In this document: positions 11,025-24,074 of the stretch, one piece after another
Layout: each line of letters begins with the position of its first letter
Position numbering within the stretch: position 1 is the stretch's first letter
From: Sipunculus nudus
Lineage: Eukaryota; Annelida; Sipuncula; Golfingiida; Sipunculidae
Assembly: GCA_026874595.1 (NCBI GenBank)
Contig: CM049307.1
Location: forward strand, 77,972,643-78,036,642
Direction: 5' to 3'
DNA: 64,000 nt
The notes under the pieces: model-generated
The model's input: the letters and a program-made list of their open reading frames with translations, nothing else
The model's database searches: none
Told to the model about the DNA's origin: nothing
Translations under genes and position numbers: made by a program

Positions 11025-14000
11025 CACAGAAATCGGAATAAAGTGATAGAAAGCGATTTGTAACATAAACATTATATATAATAGCGATAATTATTAATTA
11101 CATTATTAAATGCCTTCTTCAAGTTAAATCCATGAACTTATGTGAATATCAGTAACATTTAACTCTTAAAAACTGAAAAAAAAACTGGGAAAAATAGCAT
11201 ATTGGAATTATATGTTCTAAAATCTCGGGTCTTAATCAAAATAACTGTAAAGCTGAAATGTTTTACAGTCATACATTCAATTAAGGAATTTCAATTAAAG
11301 ATTTCAGTTAAACCATTAAGATAAGATAAGATAAGATAACATTTATTAGCCTTCAGTTCCAGGAATTTGTTGTTGACTTGCAATTCATTACATAAAAAAA
11401 AAAAAATAAATAAGTAAATAGATAGATAAATACATAAAAATAATACAAAAATACATAAAAATCACACATAACATATTGATGCATGTAAAATTAAGCATGT
11501 AAAAATGATAAAACAGATAATTCTGCAGGTAAAACACATAATTCAAAACATTAAATTTCTAAGAGGGTTGTGAGTTAAAGTGTTTAATACTGTGTGGTAC
11601 GAGAGATTTTTTAAAACGAGTTGTTCTGCAGAATATTGTATCTAGGCGTTTACCTGAAGGTAAAAAACGGAACTCTGAATATAGGGGATGTGTTTTGTCA
11701 TTCATGACCTTAGATATGAAGGCCATTGTTTTGGTTTCACAGATTTCCTGGTGTGTGGCAAGAGAAGTACCAGTTATTCTACTACTTCTCTTCCTGGTAT
11801 TATTCAACTGTTTCTTTAACTTATCAGATATATTTGTAAACCAGCAATCCAGTGAATAAGTAAGGACACTGGAAATTACTGAATTATAAAACATGGTAAT
11901 TATGGTTTTGTCAATATTAAGCTTTCTTAGATAATAAAGGTAATATAATCTTTTGTTTGCTTTCTTGGATTGATTCAACACATGTTCTTTCCAATTCAGA
12001 TTTCTGTCAATAATACATCCTAAGTATTTATAATTTTCTACAATATCAACATCTTCATTTTTGATAGCAACTGGGGTAATTACAGATTTTGATCTCCTAA
12101 AATCAAATACTACTTCTTTAGTCTTCTTTACATTTAACTGAAGGTAGTGTTCCTCACACCAACCAGTCACATATTGAATGGTTTTCCTGTAGAGCGATTC
12201 ATCATTCTTGTGTATCAGGCCTAGAATGACAGTGTCGTCTGCATATTTGATAATTTTACAATCTGAAAGGCTCACAGACAAATTATTTGTATATAGAATA
12301 AAAAGGACTGCTGACAGAACACATCCTTGTGGAGCACCAGTATTTATGATTATATCTGAAGAAGTTTCTTTGCTTGTTCTAACATGTTGTCTTCTATCCG
12401 AGAGAAAATCTAGAATCCATAGACAGTAGGAAAGAGGAATGTTATATCTACAGAGCTGATTGATCATAATGTGTGGCTGTATTGTATTGAAGGCTGAAGA
12501 ATAATCAATGAAAAGTGATCTGGCATAATTTCTGGGGTCCCTGTCTAAGTGTTGATAAATATAATGAGTTAATGTGGCAATTGCGTCGCTTGTGCATCTG
12601 TTGGATGAATATGCAAACTGATGTTGATCTAGCATTGGTTTAACAATTGGAAGTAATTTATTAAGAACTATTCGCTCCAAAGATTTTGCAAGAATAGATG
12701 TTAGTGCAACAGGCCTAAGATCATTCATCACTTTAGGAGAGTTATTTTTGGCGACTGGAATTATTTCTGCGGTCTTCCATAATTTTGGTAGTTTACATAA
12801 GGAGAGAGACAATTGAAAAATGTAATGTATGATGAAGGACAAACTATTTCTACAGGTTTTAATTAATCTGCCACTGATTTTGTCGGGTCCACAGGCTTTC
12901 TTTACATTAATCTTACTTAACACTTTGTTTACATCAGTTACATCAGTAAGGATGCTATCATCACATGATTCTAAATTTGCTCTCAGACTGCTCCAAATGT
13001 CATCTTTTTCTTTTGAGAAGTCACTTTCATCAAAACGTGCATAGAATGTATTTAATTTGTCAGCATAGCCATTTTCAGCAAGCAGTGAGCATTCTTTCTT
13101 GCTTTTAGTTATACCAGTTAATTCCTGATTTGTAAAGCTAGCGTACTTTTCGATTGATACAGCTTTGCCGTTATACCTGGTAACAGACAATATAAAACCA
13201 CTCTGAGAGTTGATTCTCCTAGATCTGCAAGAACACACATCAACTGAGAGGGTAACCTGAACATAATATGTAGCGATATGGGGTTTCATTTTTAGTTGTT
13301 CTACATCAGAACTGAGACAGGCTCCAACTCAGTCATGCACGCTACATAAGGGAAATCATCTGCAGCCCGACCCTCAACCAGGGTCGTACATAATGAAAGG
13401 AAAAACACAAATATTCTGAACCGTTTAGACTGTATAATTTACTGTGATGGAAAGACCAAATAGTGTATGACATTTTGGTGGTTAAATAACATCTTCATAA
13501 AACGCAGTATTTAAGATACCTGCCTAGAATATATGACATGTCTAGCGTATCATTTTGTTTCTAATAGTGCCAACCCCTTTACATGGGTCCTCCGTTTACA
13601 TGTATAACGATGGAGGATTTAAGGGAGTTTCGAAGCGCACACTCAAGTAGTGTGTTTTATGATTTCTTAAATAAAGCCACATTTGACCTTTTGCGTGTAT
13701 TATGTGCACAGAAAAATCTTGTTTTCTGTCATTCCGTTCCTCGTTTGCGCGAGTGCCTGCAGACATCCATGGTCCACTTGTCCACGACTTGCATGGATGT
13801 AACTTGTACAAGGAATGTCAACTCGTGACCACGACAATATTTTTAGGAGATAAAAAACTCACGGTCTCTGGCAGAATAGTATGGTTCGGCTTTGTAATAA
13901 CATTTTTTTTTTCTTAATGTGGGCAGACCATTCAACTATTTAGGTGATTTAAAACTAAATTGTCAGGTTGGTTATCTTTTGAAGAAATCCTTCATGCTGA

Positions 14001-14658
14001 TGGAACGTCTTATACATGAGCGATTCGTGTTTGCTTTACTATCCGTTTCGCGAATATCGGGAATTTGAAATCAGCGTAAATATAAAGCTATAGGCACAGT
14101 AGCATAACATTACAGGGTTCTAATATTAGAATTTGATTATTATTATTTTATTATTTGTATTTTTAAGGAATGAATTGTTTCTTTTGAGTTCCAACATATT
14201 GCAGGATACGACCGTGCCCCACGGGCCTTGGCTTCTAAACTGATCGCATGCTGCTGGTTTGTGTTTGTGACGGTGGCGCTGATCACCTACACCGGAAGTC
14301 TGATGAACCATTTATACTGGGCCAGTCACGGGCATGGCGTCCATACGATCAAACCACCATTCCGTGACCTGGAGCATCTCGTCACCTCAGGCACCTACGA
14401 CTACGGTGCATTAAAAGTAAGCGTATACTTTATTATACGGTAAGTAATCCTCATTAATCCGAACTATAATAAATCGACAGGAAAGCTTGAAAATCCACTC
14501 TTCAATCCAGAAAGACATCCGTAAATAGTCGTAAATCATGAATTCTTGCTCAACTGATGTTGGTCATCGTGATTTTTACAGCGTCTGTCCTTCCGTTAAT
14601 AGGACACAAATTGTTACCGCTGGACATAAAAACATCTGACATAAATCCAAAGAGGTCT

Positions 14659-14715
<57 letters not shown>

Positions 14716-17700
14716 AATATCACATTTTTAAAGGGGCATAATCAAGGGCAATATTTAGTTTTTTCACACTATCAGTTCTGTTTTGCTTTTTCCAAGCAAA
14801 ACCGCCCAGTACACAGTCTCAGTATCTCCCATATGGCTGTTTTAACACCTTTGTTAACACAATGGTTTTGCTTGCAGTCCACTTCCATCTCTATACCATA
14901 ACAAGGCCGCGTGACCGGAAGTCAGAATTTGCTCATGCTAAACATATTGCAAGCAAGGACTAGTCCATACACATACATAAACATTCATGGTTTCTTATAT
15001 ATCTCTGCGGGTTGGACATTACGATCCATTGGCCGAATGTAGAGCCTTCCACAATAGATCTGTACGATAGATCCAGAGGCCTCAGTTGAAATGACCCGCA
15101 TTTGTGAGCCTGTGTATCAGGTCGCTGAGCCACCGCAACATACGATGGTTCAGTCAGCTGGAACATGTATCACATTTTTGGGCCAAGACAGTCAAGGCAA
15201 GGAGTTTATAGTCCTATAAACTCCTTGGTCATGGCATCTCCTGATTGACAGGTGTTTTGGCCACGCGCTGTGTTTATATTAACGCTTTGGTTCGAGCCGC
15301 TCCACTTTTTTAACATTTGTGTACAAGAGTAAGCCATCGCATAAAGGGCAATATTTTGGCCTGGACCAATTTATTTAAAAGAGATGACCTTATTTTTCTT
15401 ATTAATTCAACATGATTTATAGATGATTAGGCCCTTTAAAATAATAAACTACCTAAAATTTCGACATCCGACCTGTGACATCCTGGTGTTTGTGCGACGC
15501 AAAATGAGAGCCTCCAAGAGCGGTTTCGAGAAACATGGAGAATAGCATCTGTCAGGGTAAAATAATGGGGCGGGGATGCGAGATGAAAGTACTCAGCGTC
15601 AAATCGAAAATCTATTTTTGTGGCAAGGGAACGTGCATAGGCAAAGATTAATATAACGCTTTAAACTTAAATTAATAATACTATTCAAACCTCGACCTTA
15701 TCATCAAATTGATTTAGGATTCACTAAGAAATTCTTGTGTTTGTGTTGTTCTGGCTACTTTTTTCTTCACCAGTGCTGGTATCAGTCCCACTTGAATATA
15801 CATTTTTTCTTTTACTCTTTATTTGCATTATTTTTAATTTATATAAATCCACACTAACATTATACGTAAGAGAACTGCGAAATATACATTGATTTCTATT
15901 TTTAATCAGGGTAAGAAAATTGAATACATTTTAAAAACTCTGGCGACGGGTCCTTTGTACAACCACATGAGAAGCTATTGGGCCAACAACAAGGACAGGA
16001 ACTTGTTTCCCGCCACAAGAAAGGAAGGATTGGAAAGAGTCCGACAGGAAAATTACGCATTCATTGTACAGTCTTCGTCTGCTAACATTGAGAAGGGTAA
16101 ACGCCCCTGCGATCTGACAACTATTGGTGAGATCATGCACCCTGGGAGCTACGCCATGGCGGTATCGAAAAAGTTTCAGGTCAGGAAATTTCTTTCAAAG
16201 GACACATCATCACTAAACTGCATTTAATATAGCCTTGAATGTCAGATAATTAATAGACGTTTTCCAAGCGCATGCACGTTTAAAGCTTTTTAAAAATTCA
16301 TATAAGGTCAGAGAATCTTGAGAAATTTGTTAAATAAGAATGAATACAAGCAACAGCAACAACTGGAACTTTGAATTATAATTTTAATGTAAATTTTCTT
16401 CATTTGATAAATAATCATTTGTCAAAAAATGGAACCAGTTATTCCAGTGGCGTCAATTTATCTTCCAGGGTTGGGTAAGGATGACTTGCAGACACACACC
16501 CACGTATCTGTATGACACTTAATCACCTTTCATATAATATAACGGGTTGTTACGGAACCTAATAACAATAGATCACGTAGTCGTGACGAGCACAAATTTT
16601 GTCATGCAGATAAAAAAATAAGATTCTGTAACACTAGGCAGCGTGAAATGTCTAGGGTGATGTATAAAGAAATCAGTGGTTTTTTGTTAACGAATAATTC
16701 TAATTTATTCTTAAAAAAACTAACATCACAATACACTAAATCAATACAATTACACAGTATAACAAATGTACAACAGCAAATCAATACAATTACACAATAT
16801 AATAAATAAAGTGTACAGTACCTGGATACCACCACTGTCACAGCGACAACAAGTCCTTTAAAACCAATAATCCACGTAAAAAGTTCAGATAGTCCAAAGT
16901 AAAGCTCTTGTAATAATCTCGAAAGTAAACTGTAGACAGGCCGCAATAAATCTGCATAGAGTTCGTAGAATCCCTCACACTACTGCATATAATGGATAGG
17001 CCTAAAACTGACTCACACTCTTCCGTGTCCGCTGGAATATTTCTCTCTCCCCTCTCGGCTCTAAACAGAGCCCCATATTTATAACTTGTCACCCCAAGCC
17101 GAGATCTTTCCATTTCACGAACAATCCAAAAGAACCCAAGAATACGTAATACACAAGCCCAAAGAACATACTAGAACAAAGAACGCTGTGTTTCTACACG
17201 TCAGACCCCACACGTGGGCCGAGCCAGCCCGCGCGTCTCCCATGGCAACGGTCAATGCTAGCGCTACACAGACACATGTGAGACTGCTGCACACAATAAA
17301 ATAGACATCTGTAACACTCCCCCTCCTGTAAGAAAAAAAGAAAGTTTTCTAAAAAAAACTTTCTTTTTGCGATCACAATCACTTTATTTTTACAATATTT
17401 CATCAATCATCTTATTAACAATATTACATAAACATCTCGTTACAACAGTTCATTATCATCTCGATAAGCAATCAGCAATTACATTGTCTTTCCCTTTATT
17501 GTGTCTGATTTCAAGATTGTAATCCTGTAAAAACAAACTCCATCTCAACAATCTTTGATTTTTACACTTCAACTTGTCCATGAACGTGAGGGGATTGTGA
17601 TCACTGAAGACAATGATAGGCTTGACTGATGAAGTAACATAAACCTCAAAATGTTGCAATGTCACACTCAAAGCCAAACATATTGTTTTAATAATGGAGT

Positions 17701-20700
17701 AGTTATTCTGGTTTGCATTAAATTTTCCTGAAAAATTACAAATTGGATGATCTATGCCATCACTGCCTTCCTGTAACAACACAGCACCAGCAGCCGTATC
17801 ACTAGCATCTACAGCTAACTTAAAATACACAGAAAAGTCCGGAGCTGCTAAAACTAGTGAACTTTGCAGAATTCCTTTCAGATTCTGAAATGCATTTTCA
17901 CACTAAACATTCCATACAAACTTTTATTTCTTCTTTAATAAAATAGTCAAAATTTCAGTTACAGCAGAAAAATTTTGACAAAACTTCCTGTAGTATCCAA
18001 GCATACCAAGAAAACGCATTATTTGAATTTTTTCTGGCCTAAGAAATGCAGAAATAGCACTTATTTTAGCATCACGGGTTTTACTTGATCCTGCCCTACA
18101 ATATGACCTAAAAATGTTACTTGTGCATGACAAAACTGAGATTTGACTAAGTTTATGGTCAGACGGGCTTCACTTAGTCTTTTGAAGAGGTCGCGAAGAA
18201 TTTGCAGGTCTTTCTCCCAGGAATCGCTGTACACGATAAGGTCATCATTATATGCGTCGCAGGCCTTAATGTCCTTGACAAACATATGGATGAGGCTCTG
18301 GAACGTGGCTGGCGAGTTCTTCATGCCAAACGGCATAACTTTATACTGGTACAGACCTTGCGGCGTCACAAATGTGGACACTTCTTTCGCTCGTTCTGTC
18401 AGCGGAACGTGCCAGAATCCTTTTAACAAGTCAAACTTGGAAACATATCTGGAGCTACCGACTCTATCAATACAATCATCGATCCTCGGAATTGAGAACG
18501 TGTCAGTCTTGGTGACAGAGTTCAGCTTTCGATAATTTGTGCAGATACGGTAACTTCCATCAGGTTTTTGCACAAGAATACATCTTGCAAATATTGAACC
18601 TCATCTTGTGGATACTTTTGCTTTTCTGGATTCAGTCTATAAGGATGCTGCTTGACTCGCCAACAACGACGTCATGGCACAATATGTTAGTTCTGGAATG
18701 TCACTAAACAAATGTTCATAATTCCGTAGCAGGTTCTTTAGGTCTTGTTGTTGTGTGGTAAGGTGTGACAGTTTGGCATCAAGTTTGTTAAGTACATCTG
18801 AGCACAACTGGTACTGTTCCACACTGAATGTCTACATCACACTTACAATCAGTATCTACTTTAACTGGGTCAGGGTCAGTTTTTAAACAAATAAGAGAAG
18901 TAACATTATGTACAACATCTGATGTGCTATTTCTGTCATAATATGGTTTCAACATGTTAACATGGCACAGTTGTTTTTCTTACGCCTATCTGGTGTTAAC
19001 AGTATGTAATTTCAATCACTGACTTTCTTGTCAACAATGCCAAAATACCTAGCTTGCAGAGGTCTGACAGGAATAGGTAGTAAGGCAAGGACCTTTTCAC
19101 TAGGCTCAAACTTTCTACATACAGTGTGCTTGTCATACTGTTTTCTTTTACTTTGTGCAGATATTAAATTAGACTTTGCAATTTCACAAGCATTGTGTAG
19201 TTTAGTACGAAAGTCTGACACATACTGAAATAAACTAAGAGAGTCAGGATTTTCACACAAGAGTTTTTCTTTAAGCAGTTTTAATGGACCGCGAACCGAG
19301 TGTCCAAAAACTAGTTCAAAGGGACTGAAACCCAAGGACTCTTGAAAGGATTCTCTGACAGCAAACAGCAATTGGTGGATTCCTTCATCCCAGTCTTTCT
19401 GTGTGTCATAGCAATAAGTCCTAATCATGTTTTTAATGTCTGGTGAAAATGCTGGAGCGCGCCCTGACTTTCAGGACGATATGGCCAAGAGCTGTACTGT
19501 TTTATACCTAGCTCAAGCATAACTTGCTGGAACAAACCAGACATAAAATTAGACTCTTGGTCAGACTGGGCGGATTTTGGTATTCCAAAAGTTTTAAAAA
19601 AACTTTGTCAGAGCTTTGACAATATTTTTGTCAGTTATTTTGCGCAATGGTATTGCCTCTTGGATCCTGGTAGATGCGCACATAATTGTCAGCAAGTATT
19701 CATGACCAGATTTTTTTGGGCAGTGGTCCTAAGTGGGCTTTAGGAGGATTCTCATTGGGCTTGCCTATCATCTGGCATGTGTGGCATGATTTACAATATT
19801 GTACAACATCAGTCCTGAGGTTAGGCCAATAGAAGTGTGTACTAACTTTCTGATAAGTTTTATTTATACCTAAATGGCCTGACAAAGGAGCCTCATGTGC
19901 CATGCTTAAACTTTCATTGCGATAACTTTTGCGCATTATTATTTCATTTTGATGGCCCACTCATCATCAGCGCATACATGAGGTGGTCACCATTTACGCA
20001 TTAGCACTCCATTTTTAACATAGAAACAAACTGGGTTCTGTGGCAGTTTATCTATAGAAACTGCCCTGGGAAACAAACATGATATATCAGGGTCCTTGAC
20101 CTTGAAAATGCTGCGTCCTGTACGGCGAGTCGACAGACGAGTCATTAGTGACTCCCAGAGTGTTATTATCTGGACCATTATCCTCATGTTTGTTTTTCTT
20201 TGCCATTGATCTAGTTACAGCACATGAAGAATACAAACCAGGAATTTCCTGACTTTCATGGTCAGTGTCATGATCAAGTGACGGTATTTCTGTCACCATT
20301 GGTACAGGCTGTTATTGGTCACCTGCAACATCATTGCCTACTAGCAACCTAATTCCCTTTAAGGGTAAAGTATTTCTTATGCACACAGTAATATTCCCAG
20401 AAATCAAATCTGTATCTAAGAGTATACTGTGAAGTGGGACTGAAATGTGCTCGTCTGAAAAACACCATTAGAAAATGGCAAAGTGTTTGTGTAGGTGTAG
20501 AATCTGAAAAATCACTTGAAAGTGACACAAAACCATCATGTATGAATGGCTCAAATCACTCCATTTCAGAGTTAGGAGAGGAATCTACTACCTCAGTTTC
20601 ATCAAACAAAGAACTGACACAGATAGTGCCAGTCATCAACTCTTTTTCTGAGTCATTTAAGGAATCTACATCCTCATTACAATCCAACTCCTCATGGGAG

Positions 20701-22839
20701 TCAACAGAGGAGTTTTCCTCAGCAGAAACAAAATTCTGTTTCTCATAAGAGGACCTGGCCTCATTTGAAATATTCTCGCAGGAGTCTTGAAAGGACCTAG
20801 CCTTATTAGATTCCTCGGAGGAATCAAATGAGGTATTTACCTCGCAATCTAGGGCTTCTTCTTTAGAGTCAGACGGCACGTTGGCCTCCGTAGCATCAAA
20901 CCCTTTATTAGAGTCTATAAAGGAGTTGTACCCCTCAATTACATGAAAAGAACCTGGATTTTGTACTATGCTATGCATAGATTTTGAAACAAAACCAGAG
21001 GGTTTACCCTTTGGTTTATTTGCAAGTTTCCAGCGGTCAGATATTAGATGACCTTCCTTTTTGCAGAAAATACAGATTTTATGGACTTTGTTGTACTATC
21101 AGGACTACTTGTACTGGGTAACTGCGCTTTAAACTTCTTTTGACCATACTGATTTCCGTTCTTGTTTGTGAAAGACTGGTTTGATTTGCTAGTAAAGGAC
21201 ATTTTATGTATTAATGAATAATCATCAGCTAATTGAGCTGCAATGTCAAGTGTTTCAGGACTCTTCTCAACAAAAATGTTAACATCTGCGTTAATGCAGC
21301 GCTTAAATCCTTCAAGCAAAATCAACTGGCGCAAATTGGCATAATATTTCATTACATTTTAGCGCTACACCAGCGATTAAACAACTGCTGTTTTGTCCTA
21401 GCAAATTCGACATAGGCCTGTCCTTTGCGCAATTTCCCAATTTTTGAATTTCTGGCGGTAAGCCTCCGGAACTAACTCATAACCTTTTAGGATTAACCGT
21501 TTAACCTGGTCATAATCAGCAACGGTTTCTACTTAAAGCTATGTATTTTCGCTGGCCTTGCCAGTCAATACACTTTGTAATACATAGTCTAATTTTCCTT
21601 AGGCCATTTAAAATTTTCAGCAACCTTCTCAAGGTGTAAGAAATATTCATCAAGCTCTTTTTCTTGAAAAGGTGGGACAAGTTTAATGTGTTAAGTAATA
21701 TAAAAACTCAAGTTGGGGCAGCAAGTAGGTCATATTGTATTTTAAGTCTTTCTAACTCCAGTCGTTTTAACTCAATTTCTTTTTCTTTTTCTAGTCTTTC
21801 TTTTTCTAACCTTTCATGTTCTTTCCTCTCTTTAAATGCTAGCTCATGTTACATTTCTAACGTTTATAATTCTAACTGCATAGCAAGGCTGTCATTTTTT
21901 TTATGTTTCCACTTCACTCTCTAAAATTAAACCCATGCTTACCAGATCTTGCATGATTGTAGCAATGATATCAGGCTTTCTCAAAGCGTTTTACACACCT
22001 AGCCCTAAGTGTTGTCCTAAACGCAACAACTGATCTTTTGTCAACTGTTCAAGTTGATTAGGGTCGGGATCGACAACAAATGTCTCAGGTTTGGAATCTG
22101 CCATGTTAAGATGTTAAAACAATAACAAAAAAACACTGAGATAAATCCTGTTAAAAATGTATTTCAAACAATATGTAATCTTGTAAACAATGTATGATAA
22201 AACAATATGTCTCGGTCAAGGCCTGATAAAGTTTCAAAACTATTAAGCTTCCCGGACGAGCCCCCAATTTTTATGTTACGGAACCTTATAACAACAGATC
22301 ACGTAGTAGTGACGAGCACAAATTTTGTCATGCAGATAAAAAAATCAGTTTCTGAGAAATCGGTGTTTTTTTGTTAACAAATAATTCTAATTTATTCTTA
22401 AAAAAATACTAACATTACAATACACTAAATCAATACAATTACACAGTATAACAACAGTACAACAGCAAATCAATACAATTACACAGTATAATAAATAAAG
22501 TGTACAGTACCTGGATACCACCACTGTCACAGTGACAACAGGTCCTTTAAAACCAATATTCCACGTGAACAGTTCAAATAGTCCAAGGTAAAGCTTTTGT
22601 AATATTCCCGAAAGCAAACTGGAGACAGGCCGCAATAAATCTGCATAGAGTTCGTTGATTCACTTACACTACTGCAATTATCGGATAGGTCCAAGACTGG
22701 TTCACACACTTCCGTGTCCGCTGGAATATTTCTCTCTCCTCTCTCGGCTCTAAACACAGCCCCTTATTTATAATTTTTCACCTCAAGCCGAGAACTTTCC
22801 ATTTCACGAACAATCCAAAAGAACCCAAAAATACATAAT

Positions 22840-22903
<64 letters not shown>

Positions 22904-24008
22904 CACTGAAGAAAAACAACACTGTAAATTCAGTTCCGACTGTTTCACGGGATGCGACCCGATCATCAGGTGAATGTTGTTAGAATCATTTATATATATA
23001 TATATATACTAGCTGATAAACCCGGTATACCGGGCTTATTACCTGGGTTGTGAAGATATATTAACTGAGATGTGGAATGTTGGCTCATTTTATTTTTTTA
23101 TTCTAAAAGTTAACGAAAATACAGGTTTTCAGTGGGAATCTGTTTCAATAAGATATGTATAAATAATTTTACATTTATTTTGTTGCGCTGTGCTCGTGGC
23201 ACGAAGTTCATACCCCGGTGTGTTTACCTTGAAGACCTAGTCTGTGATGATGTTTACATTGCAAAACGGAATGAGACGGGGGGCATTCCGGTTTTCGATG
23301 ATATTTGACTGGATTCTATCGTTGGACGTATAAAGAAAAGGTTCATGTGAGGAACACATGAAAGATTTATCAAATATACGTTGCAAGGAAACTGTTCCTG
23401 TAGAAAGAAACAGAAATATGCATACTTCGTAAGTAGCAGAAGTGGACCCAACAGGACTCCATGCAGAGGGTCCGTATCCCTTTTTCAGCCACCGCAACCT
23501 TTTTCTTCATCGTATCAGACACATTTTAAGGCCTTAAACCCCCGCCACCCCTACCCAACCCTGTTCCTGAAATTAGGACCTTGAATTAGGTCATTAATCC
23601 TCCTGGGTTCAACTCTCCATTTCATAAAGCGAGAAACGTGGTTTTCTCTTTTACTGACCATGCACGTGGGTGAGAGCCTCGTACAAATGTAATGCCCGAC
23701 ATGCTCAAATCCCTCAATGAAAGCTAGCGTTATTCGTATGAACAATAGTCTGAGGATGAGTGACCACGTTGCACGCTTTCCGGTCATTGCCGAAGGCAGT
23801 TCGGCTGTGCTCGGTCTAACCTCAGTGCAAGTCAGTAAAAACGGAAAAAATCACTCAAAATTATATGTACATAAAATTTTTTTTATTTTCATATCGCCTA
23901 TGTCACTACGGGGATAATAACCTTTAAAATGATGTATGGCACAGTATTGTACACATCGTGGTTTTAGAGAACATTGCGAACAAACGTGAACCGAATTCCT
24001 TTTATAAG

Positions 24009-24074
<66 letters not shown>

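Larger units (their letters stand above)
16548..22842 (-). mobile_element. Gmr1-like Ty3/gypsy-class LTR retrotransposon (degraded, INT before RT)
   Basis: LTRs at 16548-17316 (complete) and 22274-22842 (truncated) share long identical stretches and bracket, in minus-strand order, gag (22104-21000), protease (about 20540-20290), integrase (19960-18990), reverse transcriptase (18822-17924) and RNase H (17900-17456). Ordinary gypsy elements place integrase last; integrase upstream of RT with gypsy-type sequences is the arrangement described for the Gmr1 lineage. A tRNA-Pro primer site (22249-22266) follows the 5' LTR and the purine tract AGGAGGGGGAG precedes the 3' LTR. Multiple frameshifts and stops, a Gln at the integrase catalytic Glu and an Arg in the gag zinc knuckle show the copy is dead. 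It sits antisense in an iGluR intron. Confidence 0.87.

Noticed and set aside
12208-13044. + strand frames over the LINE
   Set aside because: Antisense shadows of the LINE reverse transcriptase.
18143-18535. 130-codon + strand frame
   Set aside because: Antisense shadow of the gypsy reverse transcriptase.
20434-20748. Acidic Ser-rich + strand frame
   Set aside because: Shadow of the acidic minus-strand segment of the gypsy element.
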